Origin: Epilithonimonas sp. JDS
GTDB taxonomy: Bacteria > Bacteroidota > Bacteroidia > Flavobacteriales > Weeksellaceae
Direction: 5' to 3'
Length of the DNA: 64,000 nucleotides
NCBI RefSeq assembly: GCF_021261315.1
Contig: NZ_JAJSAX010000005.1
Location: 185,398-249,397, forward strand
The position numbers and the translations under genes were made by a program. How positions within the stretch are numbered: the first letter of the stretch is position 1; every line of letters begins with the position of its first letter. The notes under the pieces are model-generated. The model saw only the letters and a list, made by a program, of their open reading frames with translations. It ran no database searches and had not been told where the DNA came from. Positions 8,015 to 17,306 of this stretch are shown piece by piece.

Positions 8015-8203
8015 TTTTGTTCTTACTTTTTTGATAATTTTTTTTGTGATTCCAAAGTAAAAATATACTTATGTTAATGATGTAAAGATATGAATAAAAA
8101 TGAATCAGATGCCAAAGTTTTTTCGGTCAACTGGTTGCTGGGTAAGTGTTTATAAGTATTTGAAAATAAATTAATTATAAATTAATTGTAACAATTCAAA
8201 ATA

Positions 8204-8232
8204 AAAAGACGCCAATTTTGTTGACGTCTTTT
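8204..8232. terminator. Terminator of the DUF1015-serA unit
   Basis: AAAAGACG...CGTCTTTT hairpin with an inner CAA/TTG pair and one mismatch. The T-rich tract follows on the minus strand. From 8015 to 8203 I see only AT-rich leader for the phytochrome gene, with a TACTTTG sequence on the minus strand that could be part of its promoter. Confidence 0.7.
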
Positions 8233-8254
8233 AGGAAGATATAGGAGTTTCTAT

Positions 8255-9496
8255 CTATTTCATATCGTACATCATCAATGCTGTAATGAGTTTTGGCTCA
8301 ATCAAGGTACATTTTGGAGGCATTTTGATTTCTTTGTCAGAGATTTTAAGAAGATCATTGAAGCTGATCGGGTAGATGCCAAAACCGATTTTGTAATCTC
8401 CAGAATCCACTTTTTCCTTGATTTCCTCAATTCCTTTCGTGTCGGAAGTTCCTTTCAGGTAAGTAATCTTGTCGGTATGTTTTGCATTGGTAATCCCAAA
8501 GATCTTTTCGAAGATATATTTGTCTACCAAATGATGATCCAGGTCATTCTCATTTTTAAGTTCCTCACGGATGTTGTGCTTCACGTGAAGGCTGTAGAAT
8601 CTGCCATCCAAATACATACTGATATGGAATTTTTGCGAAGGAAAATAAGGCGCTTCACCTTTGTCGTGAATTTGGAAATCTTCTTTTAGTTTGTCAAGAA
8701 TTTCTTCATTAGACAAGCCATTCAAATCATTCAAAAGACGGTTGTAGTCATTAATTTTAATCGATTGATTGGAAACAATGAAGCTGTAAACAAAGTTGTA
8801 ATGCTCCGTCCCGTGCGACCTTTTGTATTTGTCTCTTTGCTTTTTAGCATATTCTGCAACGGATCCGATTCTGTGGTGTCCGTCTGCGATGTAGAAAGAA
8901 TCTATTGGATCCAAAACTTCCTTGAACTGCTGAAGTTTCAGTCGGTTATCGATTTTCCAGATCTTATGTTTCACACCTTTTTCATCTTTATAATTGATGA
9001 TTGGAACATTTTTCTGCTCGTGCGTCATCAGTAATTCTACTTTGGAATTGGAATGATAGGTAAGTAGAACCGGCTCTGCCTGAAGATTAACTTTCTCCAG
9101 ATAATGCGCCATTTTCATCCTGCGTTCTGTGATTGTAGATTCGTGTTTTTTGATTTTCCCATCCCAGAAATCGTCCACACTTACAAGTCCCAAAAGACCT
9201 CGGAAACTGCTTTTGTCAGGCAAAGTCTGCTCGTATAAATAATAAGAGGAATCGTCCTGAGTCAGTTTTTTCTCCTCCAAAAGTTCTTCATAGTTGGATC
9301 GGATTTTTCTGAAGTTTCTGTCAATATCTTTTGATTTGCTGACAACAGCAGGTTTGATCATCTGGATGTAGGAATTGTCCTGCTGAGATTTTTTGTTGAT
9401 CTCTTCCTGAGTGAAATTATCCAAGGAATAAGTCGGAAAAATATCCACAAAATCGTGGTTCGGTCTGATTCCTTTAAAGGGTTTAAATACTGGCAT
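8255..9496 (-). CDS. DUF1015 family protein
   Basis: 413 aa covering the full DUF1015 family length. Typical blocks are FKGIRPNHDF at the start, the LRGLLG/SFRGLLGLVSVDDFW-like region near 78-92, and YIADGHHRIGSVAEYA near 202-217. Its biochemical role is not established. In Bacteroidota and Clostridia it is commonly encoded beside serA and serC, as here (2 bp from serA), which points to a link with serine metabolism, but that is association only. Confidence 0.85.
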   Translation of the reverse strand: MPVFKPFKGIRPNHDFVDIFPTYSLDNFTQEEINKKSQQDNSYIQMIKPAVVSKSKDIDRNFRKIRSNYEELLEEKKLTQDDSSYYLYEQTLPDKSSFRGLLGLVSVDDFWDGKIKKHESTITERRMKMAHYLEKVNLQAEPVLLTYHSNSKVELLMTHEQKNVPIINYKDEKGVKHKIWKIDNRLKLQQFKEVLDPIDSFYIADGHHRIGSVAEYAKKQRDKYKRSHGTEHYNFVYSFIVSNQSIKINDYNRLLNDLNGLSNEEILDKLKEDFQIHDKGEAPYFPSQKFHISMYLDGRFYSLHVKHNIREELKNENDLDHHLVDKYIFEKIFGITNAKHTDKITYLKGTSDTKGIEEIKEKVDSGDYKIGFGIYPISFNDLLKISDKEIKMPPKCTLIEPKLITALMMYDMK

Positions 9497-9498
9497 AT

Positions 9499-10455
9499 TT
9501 ATATTTGATCTTTCAGTTTAATAATTTGAATGGCTAATTCTTCTCCAATTCTGTTTTGCGCGTCTATTGTGTTTCCGCCAACGTGTGGAGAAAGTGACAT
9601 TCCTGCGTTCATTAATATTTCCACTTCCGGGCTCGGTTCTTTCTCGAAAACGTCTAGAGCTGCTCCTGCAAGTTTTCCATCTTCGATTGCATCGATCATA
9701 GACACTTCATTGATGACGCCGCCTCTTGCTGCATTCACGATGAAAACACCGTCTTTCATTCTTGCGAATTCGTTGGTGTCAATAATATATTGATCAGTTT
9801 TACCTGTATTCAGGCTTATGAAATCGGAATTTTCCAAAACTTCATTTAAAGTTACTGATTTTATTTCAAAATTTACAGATTGACCATCGAAGAAAGTAAT
9901 TTCAACGTTGCTTGTTTTCGGCGTTCTGTTGTAAGCTAAGATTTTCATTCCCAAAGAAATACCAATCTTAATGACTTCCAATCCGATGTTTCCCATTCCG
10001 ATAACACCCAATGTTTTTCCGGAAAGTTCTGAAGCATTATTAAAGGATTTTTTCAATGCATTGAAGTGGGTTTCTCCTTCCAAAGGCATCAATCTGTTGC
10101 TCTCATGAAGAAATCTTGCTAAAGAAAAGAAGTGTGCAAAAACGAGTTCTGCGACAGATTTGCAGGAAGCTTTTGGCGTGTTGATAATGTAAAGACCTTT
10201 ATCAATGGCATATTCTACATCAATGTTATCCATCCCGATGCCGCCGCGTCCAACTATTTTAAGGTTTGGACATTCGTCTATCAGATTTTGTCTTACCTGC
10301 GTCGCACTTCTTACGAGGAGAACATCTACATTATTTTCATTAATGAATTTGCTGAGATGCTCCGGCGAAACACGGCTTTCCAAAACCGTGATATCGGCGT
10401 TTTTCAAAAGTTGAATCCCCGATTCGGAAATCCCATCATTGGCTAATACAATCAT
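9499..10455 (-). CDS. serA: D-3-phosphoglycerate dehydrogenase (D-2-hydroxyacid dehydrogenase)
   Basis: The ATG at 10455 gives 318 aa beginning MIVLANDGIS; the open frame extends 20 codons further, but those residues are not family-like. The substrate domain has VGRGGIGMDNID. The NAD-binding Rossmann motif is GVIGMGNIG, the catalytic Arg lies in NAARGGVINE, and the catalytic His in LSPHVGGNT. No ACT domain follows, so this is the short SerA type. It oxidises 3-phosphoglycerate, the first step of serine synthesis. Its place between serC and the DUF1015 gene supports that role over other hydroxyacid dehydrogenases. Confidence 0.88.
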   Translation of the reverse strand: MIVLANDGISESGIQLLKNADITVLESRVSPEHLSKFINENNVDVLLVRSATQVRQNLIDECPNLKIVGRGGIGMDNIDVEYAIDKGLYIINTPKASCKSVAELVFAHFFSLARFLHESNRLMPLEGETHFNALKKSFNNASELSGKTLGVIGMGNIGLEVIKIGISLGMKILAYNRTPKTSNVEITFFDGQSVNFEIKSVTLNEVLENSDFISLNTGKTDQYIIDTNEFARMKDGVFIVNAARGGVINEVSMIDAIEDGKLAGAALDVFEKEPSPEVEILMNAGMSLSPHVGGNTIDAQNRIGEELAIQIIKLKDQI

Positions 10456-10564
10456 GTTTAATTCAAAAATGCTTTTATAATTGAGTTTCCCTGAATTGTT
10501 TGAGCTAAATTTCAAGGTGTGCTAAGATACGATATTTTCCCAAATTAACATTAACTTAACAAAA

Positions 10565-10597
10565 AAACGTCTTCAAATTGATGAAGACGTTTTGTAT
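10565..10597. terminator. Terminator between serC and serA
   Basis: AAACGTCTTCA / TGAAGACGTTT hairpin (10565-10575 and 10582-10592) with flanking A/T runs, 45 bp downstream of the serC stop on the minus strand. serC and serA may therefore be partly uncoupled. Confidence 0.75.
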
Positions 10598-10636
10598 ATT
10601 TTTACTTTAAATATATTATTTAAAGGGGATTTTTAA

Positions 10637-11692
10637 TTAAATGCTTTTCATAACATCTACTAAAACCTGCACACTTTCGATCGGCATTGCGTTGTAGATG
10701 CTTGCTCTGTAACCGCCGACACTTCTGTGACCATTCAGTCCGCTGATTCCGGCTGCTTTCCAGGCTGCATCAAATGCTTCTTGCTTGGATTCGTCTGTCA
10801 AAGTGAAAGTCACATTCATAAAAGAACGGTCTTCGATGGCAGAAACACCTTGGAAGTTTGGATTGCTGTCGATTTCGTCATAAAGCAATTTGGCTTTAGC
10901 ATTATTTCTCGCTTCAGCAGCTGCAATTCCTCCGTTATCTTCCAAATGTTTTAAGGTCAAATAGGACGCATAAACTGCAAAAACTGGCGGCGTGTTGGAC
11001 ATTGATTCTTTATCGATATGAACGGCGTAATCCAAATAAGTAGGAATTGTTCTGCCTGTTTTTCCAAGAATCGATTTTTTAACAACTACTAAGGTTGCAC
11101 CAGCTGGACCCATATTTTTCTGAGCACCTGCATAAATCAAATCGAATTGAGAAAAATCCAATTCTCTACTGAAAATATCGGAAGACATATCGCAAACCAA
11201 AAGTGTATCAACTTTCGGGAATTCTTTCATTTGCGTTCCAAAAATTGTATTGTTGGAAGTGCAATGGAAATAATCGTACTCTGAACCAACTTTAAATTCT
11301 TTCGGAATGTAAGAATAGTTAGCTTCTTTGGAAGTCGCCACTACATCTACATTTCCAATCATCTTCGCTTCCTTGATTGCGCCTGCTGCCCAAGTTCCAG
11401 TGTTGGTGTAGGCCGCTTTTCCGTCAACAGAAAGAAGGTTGTAAGGAACCATCAAAAACTGAAGACTTGCGCCACCTTGCAAATACAAAACTTCATAATC
11501 ATCGCCCAGATTCATCAATCTTTTCACGATAGCACGAGCGTCGTCCATTACTGCAACAAAATCTTTGCTTCTGTGAGAGATTTCCAAAAGTGATAATCCT
11601 GAACCGTTGAAATCTAGAATTGCTTCTGAAGCTTTTTGGAAAACTTCCTGTGGTAAAATACTTGGACCTGCGCTGAAATTATGTTTTTTCAT
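10637..11692 (-). CDS. serC: Phosphoserine aminotransferase
   Basis: 351-aa fold-type I PLP aminotransferase beginning with the family hallmark NFSAGPSILP. GGASLQFLMVP (about 73-83) binds cofactor phosphate, and the PLP lysine is probably K192 in YAGAQKNMGPAG. The C-terminus has the SerC blocks GLNGHRSVGGYRASIYNAM. It converts 3-phosphohydroxypyruvate and glutamate to phosphoserine; the same enzyme often also serves pyridoxine synthesis. It sits between the ferredoxin and serA genes on the same strand. Confidence 0.95.
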   Translation of the reverse strand: MKKHNFSAGPSILPQEVFQKASEAILDFNGSGLSLLEISHRSKDFVAVMDDARAIVKRLMNLGDDYEVLYLQGGASLQFLMVPYNLLSVDGKAAYTNTGTWAAGAIKEAKMIGNVDVVATSKEANYSYIPKEFKVGSEYDYFHCTSNNTIFGTQMKEFPKVDTLLVCDMSSDIFSRELDFSQFDLIYAGAQKNMGPAGATLVVVKKSILGKTGRTIPTYLDYAVHIDKESMSNTPPVFAVYASYLTLKHLEDNGGIAAAEARNNAKAKLLYDEIDSNPNFQGVSAIEDRSFMNVTFTLTDESKQEAFDAAWKAAGISGLNGHRSVGGYRASIYNAMPIESVQVLVDVMKSI

Positions 11693-11769
11693 TTATATAA
11701 GTGATTAGGTGTTAGGATTTAGGTTATAGAAGTATTAAAAGCTAATAGCAAAAAGCCATCAGCAATGTG

Positions 11770-12120
11770 CTACTCGTTGTGAAGGAATGCTTTTTTCGCC
11801 AGAAGCTGTTCTTCGGTTTCCACATTGTCTTCATCGGGAACGCAGCAGTCAACAGGGCAAACTGCAGCACACTGAGGCTCCTCGTGGAAACCTTTACATT
11901 CGGTACATTTGTCTGTTACAATGAAGTAGTAATCATCCGCAACAGGTTCCTGCGCAGCGTCTGCATTTACAGAAAGTCCCGAAGAAAGAACTACCATTCC
12001 CTTCAAATCGGTTCCTTCGGAAGCTTTCCAATCTACTGCTCCTTCATAGATGGCGGTGTTCGGACATTCCGGTTCACAGGCGCCACAATTGATACATTCA
12101 TCAGTTATCTTGATAGCCAT
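11770..12120 (-). CDS. Ferredoxin with two [4Fe-4S] clusters
   Basis: The start at 12120 gives 116 aa beginning [13 protein letters not shown]; an upstream extension of the frame would run across the divergent promoter and is rejected. Cluster motifs are [12 protein letters not shown] at about 9-20 and [18 protein letters not shown] later, the second with an insertion between Cys residues as in Allochromatium/YfhL-type ferredoxins. It is a cytosolic electron carrier with partner unknown. Its divergent neighbour is an acyl-CoA reductase; the same-strand neighbour is serC. Confidence 0.9.
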   Translation of the reverse strand: MAIKITDECINCGACEPECPNTAIYEGAVDWKASEGTDLKGMVVLSSGLSVNADAAQEPVADDYYFIVTDKCTECKGFHEEPQCAAVCPVDCCVPDEDNVETEEQLLAKKAFLHNE

Positions 12121-12134
12121 TGCTATTTTATTTT

Positions 12135-12152
12135 TAATTTTGTGCAAAATTA
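12135..12152. promoter_or_regulatory. Face-to-face -7 boxes of two divergent promoters
   Basis: TAATTTTG at 12135-12142 (plus) and the same octamer on the minus strand at 12152-12145 make an 8-bp inverted repeat with a 2-bp centre. Each box lies 25-28 bp before its own start codon (12170 plus, 12120 minus). Confidence 0.55.
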
Positions 12153-12169
12153 CAAAAAAAAAGCCAGCT

Positions 12170-13204
12170 ATGCTGAACGAAAACAAAATTTTGGGACTCG
12201 AAAAATTAGGAAATTTCATCAACGAATTTATTCAAAAAGATGATGAAAATTACAGTGAGAAAGAAGAGCGAATGGCTTATCTGATGAAGCGTTCTGAGAT
12301 TGAAAATCCTTGGTTTACTTTGGAAAATCAACGTTATAATCTGAAACAATGGGCAGGACTTTTCACGAAAGAAAATATTGAAAACTGGTTATCAAAATAT
12401 GAATTGTCGAATACACCAAAACGGGTTGGTTTGATTCTGGCCGGGAATATTCCGATTGTTGGATTTCACGATATCATTTCTGTGGTTTTGAGCAATCATA
12501 TTCCAATCATCAAATTATCTTCTAAAGACAAATTGATGCTGCCATTTCTATTAGATTTATGGAAAGAATTTTCTAATAATGATATTGAATTTGAAATCGT
12601 TGATAGATTGGAAAACTTCGATGCCGTGATTGCAACCGGAAGTAATAATACAGCGAGATATCTGGAATATTATTTTAAAAATCACCTCAGTATTATTCGA
12701 AAAAACAGAACATCCATCGCTGTTTTGAAAGGTGATGAAACAGTCGAAGAACTTCAGCTTTTAGCAGATGATATTTTTCGATATTTCGGATTGGGTTGCA
12801 GAAATGTGACCAAACTTTTGCTTCCAAAAGAGATGAAAGTGGATGGTTTATTTGAAAACTTCGTCAAATATCAGGATGTCATTAATCATAATAAATACGC
12901 TAATAATTACGATTATAATCGTGCGGTTTATCTTTTAAATCAAGATCTTTTCTGGGATAATAATTTTGTGATGCTAAGAGAGGATGAGAAGTTGTTCAGT
13001 CCCTTGTCAGTAGTCAATTTTTCACGATATGAAAGTTTGGAAGATGCGAAGAAATTCGTGGAAGATAACAGAGAAGAAATCCAAGCCATAGTTGCGAAAC
13101 CGGAATTAGGATTGGAGTCTATTGGTTTTGGAGAAACTCAGAATCCTTCGTTAGACACTTATGCGGATGATGTGGATACGATGGCTTTTTTGAGTGTGAT
13201 CTAG
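12170..13204 (+). CDS. Acyl-CoA reductase (LuxC-like aldehyde dehydrogenase superfamily)
   Basis: The ATG at 12170 gives 344 aa starting [14 protein letters not shown]; upstream codons overlap the ferredoxin gene and are not used. The protein resembles the LuxC/acyl-CoA reductase family found in many Bacteroidota: [17 protein letters not shown] (about 84-100), [24 protein letters not shown] and [17 protein letters not shown], where the Cys in GLGCRN is the likely active nucleophile. It would reduce an acyl-CoA or acyl-protein to an aldehyde with NAD(P)H; the physiological substrate is unknown. It is divergent from a ferredoxin gene. Confidence 0.8.
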   Translation: MLNENKILGLEKLGNFINEFIQKDDENYSEKEERMAYLMKRSEIENPWFTLENQRYNLKQWAGLFTKENIENWLSKYELSNTPKRVGLILAGNIPIVGFHDIISVVLSNHIPIIKLSSKDKLMLPFLLDLWKEFSNNDIEFEIVDRLENFDAVIATGSNNTARYLEYYFKNHLSIIRKNRTSIAVLKGDETVEELQLLADDIFRYFGLGCRNVTKLLLPKEMKVDGLFENFVKYQDVINHNKYANNYDYNRAVYLLNQDLFWDNNFVMLREDEKLFSPLSVVNFSRYESLEDAKKFVEDNREEIQAIVAKPELGLESIGFGETQNPSLDTYADDVDTMAFLSVI

Positions 13205-13228
13205 CCAGTTAAATTAAACGTAAACAAT

Positions 13229-13258
13229 AAACGGATTCGAAAGTTTCCGTTTTTTTTA
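13229..13258 (+). terminator. Terminator after the acyl-CoA reductase gene
   Basis: AAACGGA / TCCGTTT arms followed by an eight-T run, 25 bp after the stop. Confidence 0.7.
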
Positions 13259-13349
13259 TTAGCAAATTAAAACCACATTTAACTTTTATTTTTACGAAAA
13301 CAGCAACCATATTAATTATTATTTTTAATTTAGTTATTAAAATTTCAAT

Positions 13350-13949
13350 ATGACGAAGAATCTGATTTTTACAAAAGCGGCATTCAGTGCAATTCTCATT
13401 TTCGGTGCAGTTTCCTGTGGTAAAACCAGTAAAGATGATTCTACAGCTAATGAATTGCCAAAGAAAGATTCGATCGTAAAAGTCGATTCTGTTTCTTCTT
13501 CTGAAAAAGATTTGGCTGAAAATATTAAAAAAGTAATTACAACAAAGTATCTTAAACCTGAAGATCTTAAAGTAATCGACAGCGCCGAACGTAAGTTTTC
13601 TTATCAGGAAATTGATCTCAACAATGATGGTAAAAAAGAAGTATTCGTCAATTTTTTCACACCTTACTTTTGTGGATCCGGCGGCTGTTCCTTGGCTCTT
13701 TTAGATTCGGATCTGAATATCATTAACCGATTTACAGTGACTGAAACACCGCTTTTCATCAGTCCTGACACCAAAAACGGATGGAAAGTAATTTATACAA
13801 AAAACAGAGGACAATGGAAAGCTTTGGAATATGAAAACGGTAAATATCCCTCCAATCCTTCTGTTGTAAAAGACAGCAAAGCTGAGCCGGATGCTAAATC
13901 AATCTCAATTTTTAAAGATCGAAATCAATCCAAAATATACAACTTCTAA
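13350..13949 (+). CDS. Putative lipoprotein with a DxNxDG calcium-type loop
   Basis: 199 aa. The signal peptide ends in a lipobox FGAVSC (C23). A Ser/Lys/Asp-rich linker follows to about residue 60. The domain after that contains DLNNDGKKEVF (about 90-100), the DxNxDGxxE loop seen in FG-GAP/VCBS-type and dockerin-like calcium sites, and a CGSGGC pair. I recognise no family function. The next secreted gene starts 15 bp later, so they probably share a transcript. Confidence 0.7.
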   Translation: MTKNLIFTKAAFSAILIFGAVSCGKTSKDDSTANELPKKDSIVKVDSVSSSEKDLAENIKKVITTKYLKPEDLKVIDSAERKFSYQEIDLNNDGKKEVFVNFFTPYFCGSGGCSLALLDSDLNIINRFTVTETPLFISPDTKNGWKVIYTKNRGQWKALEYENGKYPSNPSVVKDSKAEPDAKSISIFKDRNQSKIYNF

Positions 13950-13964
13950 TAAAAATAAATAATT

Positions 13965-14471
13965 ATGAAAAATCTAACTTCTTTAGCAATATTGATTTTG
14001 CTATGCTCATTTTCTTTCACAAAAGCTCAAAAAATTGCAGACGGCGAAACGGTAGATTTGAACGGATTGGCTGTAACCTTCAGCGTCTTGAATAAGGAGT
14101 CTGTAAATGTGGGCGGAAAAAACTTTGACCGCTATAAAGTTTCTGCCAATCTGGTCAACAACTCTCAGAAAGCATACAACATCCGAATGAGCAACGCACC
14201 TCAAATTGTTACCAATACGGCGTTGGTAGAGCTTAACTGCATCAATGCAACGGGTGCAAAATTAACTTCCAAAAAACTGGATTTAAAATTAAAACCTCAA
14301 AATGTAAATGTCACTTATTGGGCTTACACAAAAGATGGCAAATATGAAAGTTCCATAATCCCAATCATCGCCTCCTATTATCTGGATATTGGCGATTCTG
14401 TAAATGACAATGCTATTTTCATTGTGCCGGCCGGAGAACAGCCAAATGTCTCTGTAAGGAAATTGCAGTAA
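13965..14471 (+). CDS. Secreted protein of unknown function
   Basis: 168 aa with a standard signal peptide, probably cleaved after TKA-Q near residue 21. The mature part is beta-rich (KYKVSANLVNNSQKAYNIRMSN style) and has no Cys-based motif or sorting domain, so it is probably periplasmic. It follows the lipoprotein at 13350 by 15 bp and ends at a strong terminator. I do not recognise the family. Confidence 0.65.
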   Translation: MKNLTSLAILILLCSFSFTKAQKIADGETVDLNGLAVTFSVLNKESVNVGGKNFDRYKVSANLVNNSQKAYNIRMSNAPQIVTNTALVELNCINATGAKLTSKKLDLKLKPQNVNVTYWAYTKDGKYESSIIPIIASYYLDIGDSVNDNAIFIVPAGEQPNVSVRKLQ

Positions 14472-14498
14472 TCTTAAAAAAAAATAATCATAAAAAAG

Positions 14499-14529
14499 AA
14501 AAGACCGTAAAATTCATTACGGTCTTTTT
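14499..14529. terminator. Bidirectional terminator
   Basis: AAAAGACCGTAA / TTACGGTCTTTT arms with a 6-nt loop between two convergent genes. Confidence 0.85.
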
Positions 14530-14559
14530 CAATTCTAAAATGTAGAAGTAAATAATATC

Positions 14560-15561
14560 TTAAGGTTGCCCGCTTCCGCCAGCCGAACCGTAGATTTGTC
14601 CTGTTGCAAAACTCCCGTTGTTATCAGCAAATTGTACAAATATCGAAGCCAGTTCTGCAGGCTGTCCCGGTCTTCCCAATGGCGTGTCGCCACCAAATTC
14701 CACCAGTTTTTCCTGCGTTTGTCCGCCACTTACTTCAAGTGCGGTCCAGACTGGTCCCGGCGCTACACCGTTTACTCTGATGCCTTTTGGACCTAATTGT
14801 TTTGCTAATGATTTCACATAACTTGTGGTTGCTGCCTTTGTCTGTGCATAATCATAAAGATCGGCAGAAGGATCATAAGCCTGTACTGATGACAGTCCGA
14901 TAATGCTGGAACCCGGTTTCAAATGAGGTAGTGCTGCTTTAATGATCCAGAACGGCGCATAGAGATTCGTTTTCATCGTTCTGTCAAAATCTTCTGTACT
15001 GATATCCAGAATCGATTGATTGCTTTTTTGATGCCCGGCATTATTGACTAAAATATCAAGTCCTCCCAATTGAATCACCGCTTCGGAAACCAATCTTTGG
15101 CAAAACGCTTCATCACGCAGATCGCCTGGAATTGCAACTGCTTTTCTGCCAGCTTTTGTGATTAGATCTACAACTTCTCTTGCATCAGATTCCTCATCCG
15201 GCAGATAATTGATCGCAACATCAGCACCTTCTCTCGCAAATGCGATAACTGCAGCACGGCCAATCCCGGAATCACCGCCTGTTACAAGGGCTTTTCGGCC
15301 AGTCAGTCTTCCTGAACCTACATAGCTTTCTTCACCGTGATCGGGAACCGGATCCATCTTGCCAGCTAATCCTGGGAATGGCTGAAACTGTTTGTTGAAA
15401 GGTGGTTTGGGATGTTTTGTAGTTGGATCTTCCAGATTGGAATTGCCTTGGCTCGTAAGAGGTTCTTCCTGAATGTTTTCCTGATTTTCCGTAGATTCTT
15501 CAGGCGTAATAATGTCTATGAGTTTGTCGAGTGCTTCTCTTCTTGTAATTTGATCGTCCAT
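14560..15561 (-). CDS. SDR-family oxidoreductase with N-terminal extension (general-stress type)
   Basis: 333 aa. The first about 85 residues are a polar, Pro-rich extension (HPKPPFNKQFQPFPG). The classical SDR domain starts at about 88: cofactor motif TGGDSGIGRA, NNAG, catalytic Ser in GLSSVQAYDPS, and YDYAQTKAA with the Tyr-x3-Lys pair. The N-terminal extension and the GRKALVTGGDSGIGRA block match stress-induced dehydrogenases such as Bacillus YhdF/GS39. Substrate unknown. It lies among small envelope genes with its own terminator. Confidence 0.88.
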   Translation of the reverse strand: MDDQITRREALDKLIDIITPEESTENQENIQEEPLTSQGNSNLEDPTTKHPKPPFNKQFQPFPGLAGKMDPVPDHGEESYVGSGRLTGRKALVTGGDSGIGRAAVIAFAREGADVAINYLPDEESDAREVVDLITKAGRKAVAIPGDLRDEAFCQRLVSEAVIQLGGLDILVNNAGHQKSNQSILDISTEDFDRTMKTNLYAPFWIIKAALPHLKPGSSIIGLSSVQAYDPSADLYDYAQTKAATTSYVKSLAKQLGPKGIRVNGVAPGPVWTALEVSGGQTQEKLVEFGGDTPLGRPGQPAELASIFVQFADNNGSFATGQIYGSAGGSGQP

Positions 15562-15641
15562 ATAAATTGTGATTTGATGTTAATGTTTTGATTTAAATTT
15601 TATCTTAAGCAATCAACATTCCAAGTTGGCTTCGTACCAGA

Positions 15642-16163
15642 TTATCCTACTTCTTTTCTAAAATTTGTGATGGTGTTAAATAATTCTTCCGCATTGACAG
15701 TCAGTTCCGAGGCTGTTAGACTGATAGGCAGATTTCCATTGGCATCTGCCAAACCATTGGTGATCATTCCGGATAGTTTCTTTTTGATTAATGGAAGATA
15801 ATGATCCGAGTTCTTAACTGTCAGCGTAATCAAAGTATCGGCACCGACTTTTTCTAAATTGACATTAGTAATATCTTTCCAAAGAATCAGTCCTGCAGCT
15901 TTACTTACAGCGGTAGTTTTCGAAATAAGTCCTTCACTGCTTAGAATAACCAAAGGCGCTGAATCCCGAAGGGTAAACAATTTCCTGAAAATGATAATCG
16001 CCAGAATGATACTGAACAATCCGCTGACAGCAGCCAGCTTTGTTCCCACGTGATCATCAAACAAACCAATACTGTAGAGGAATGTGGCGATCGAAACGAT
16101 TAATATTCCTGAGCAAATCAGGATTAGGTTGAGTGATTTTTTTCTGTCTCTGTAGAATTCCAT
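15642..16163 (-). CDS. Small membrane protein, STM3941-like
   Basis: 173 aa. Two transmembrane segments near residues 12-31 and 43-60 are followed by a soluble C-terminal domain with VILSSEGLISKTTAVSKAAGLILWKDI, resembling the STM3941 family of uncharacterised bacterial membrane proteins (PH-like fold). Function unknown. It lies between the SDR and a lipoprotein gene on the same strand, with gaps of 80 and 30 bp. Confidence 0.65.
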   Translation of the reverse strand: MEFYRDRKKSLNLILICSGILIVSIATFLYSIGLFDDHVGTKLAAVSGLFSIILAIIIFRKLFTLRDSAPLVILSSEGLISKTTAVSKAAGLILWKDITNVNLEKVGADTLITLTVKNSDHYLPLIKKKLSGMITNGLADANGNLPISLTASELTVNAEELFNTITNFRKEVG

Positions 16164-16193
16164 TGTTATGATTTAAATGTGAAGATTTTCTGT

Positions 16194-16745
16194 TTAATTC
16201 CAATTAACATCCAGCTTGTTTTCCGCAGCAAAGACTTTTCCGATTTCCATCAGTTCGGTGTACATCTTTTCGAACTTTGCACCGTACTTTTGCTCTATCG
16301 AGTAGGCTAGCTCGTCTTTCCTGGCCTGATCGGCTTTTGTATCGCAGAGTTTTGCGTAGTTGGTGTATTCATTTTTATAAACAGGAATCACGAATTCATA
16401 AAGTGCAATCGACTTCTCCTTAATCGCTTTCCGGTCTTCAGAATTGGCGTTTAGCGCTTTAATGTCACTAAGCGATTTTTCCATGTATAAGATATTGTTC
16501 TGTACAAGTTTCCCGGCTTCATCACCTTTCTTTTTGCTGGATGGGATGTCCGGAAACTCGGTGGTTTCATCATTGATATGTTTTGCCAGCGTGGGCGTTG
16601 CAAAATCACCGATGGCATTCGTATTCAAAATGGCGGTACCGAAAAACCGTTCGGCCGGCTCTGCACAGGATAGCACAGACAAAGAAAATAAAATAAGCAC
16701 TGCAAATGCGAAGAAGTTTGTAAAAGTTTTGCTAACGTTTTTCAT
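16194..16745 (-). CDS. Putative lipoprotein of unknown function
   Basis: 183 aa. The signal peptide ends in the lipobox LSVLSC (C27). The mature part is mostly helical and charged (GKLVQNNILYMEKSLSDIKAL; then KYGAKFEKMYTELMEIGKVF), suggesting a helical bundle. I recognise no domain. It is probably expressed with the downstream membrane protein gene at 15642. Confidence 0.65.
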   Translation of the reverse strand: MKNVSKTFTNFFAFAVLILFSLSVLSCAEPAERFFGTAILNTNAIGDFATPTLAKHINDETTEFPDIPSSKKKGDEAGKLVQNNILYMEKSLSDIKALNANSEDRKAIKEKSIALYEFVIPVYKNEYTNYAKLCDTKADQARKDELAYSIEQKYGAKFEKMYTELMEIGKVFAAENKLDVNWN

Positions 16746-17306
16746 AATTTTTTATTGAATTTAAAGTTTATGATTGATTTTAAACCACAGATTAATTTGG
16801 TTCCGAATGATGTAAAATGCCGATGTCTATTGGAAAAAAAGCATTTTTCTTTAAGTTGTCTCTATTAGCAAAATTTAGACCTTGGAACAGCTGCTGAGGA
16901 AGGAAATGTGTAAAGGCTTCATTCTCCGCTGTTTTAATTTTCAATCCTAATTTATCCAGATTATTAAACCTATCATCGATTTTGTATAATCATTGTATCC
17001 ATCGCTGTTGGCAGGATCAGATTGTTCTAAAAAATATTAATCCAAATCATTTTCTGTATTAAAATTTTAAATATATTTGTAAGACACACAAATGATATTC
17101 TAATGATTCCAGAATCCCAATTCTGCCTTTCTGTGGCAGTGACTTTACATCAGCAAACAAGCTTTTCCAGACAAATCCGACTCAAATGTCATCCCATCCG
17201 TATGTAATTACAGGATGGTGTGAAGCCCGTTTGGGCGATGGAAATTCTTATAATTTCTTTGGTGTGTATCTAAAATATTTTATTAATCATTAAAAACCAC
17301 AAACAC
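16746..17306. other. 561-bp gap: promoter and possible structured leader
   Basis: No convincing long gene. A consensus -7 box lies at 17072-17079. Between it and the gene at 17307 are a CCATCC...GGATGG hairpin (about 17195-17219) and a 34-codon ORF from 17188 to 17292 that overlaps the hairpin. The rest (16746-17070) is AT-rich with nothing I can name. Confidence 0.4.
17072..17079 (+). promoter_or_regulatory. Candidate -7 box (TATATTTG) for the 17307 gene
   Basis: Perfect match to TAnnTTTG, 228 bp upstream of the next long gene, which would imply a leader of about 220 nt. Confidence 0.45.

Noticed and set aside
12121..12222. Extended N-terminus of the ferredoxin
   Set aside because: The extra 34 residues cross the divergent promoter and the start of the opposite gene; the family start is [13 protein letters not shown].
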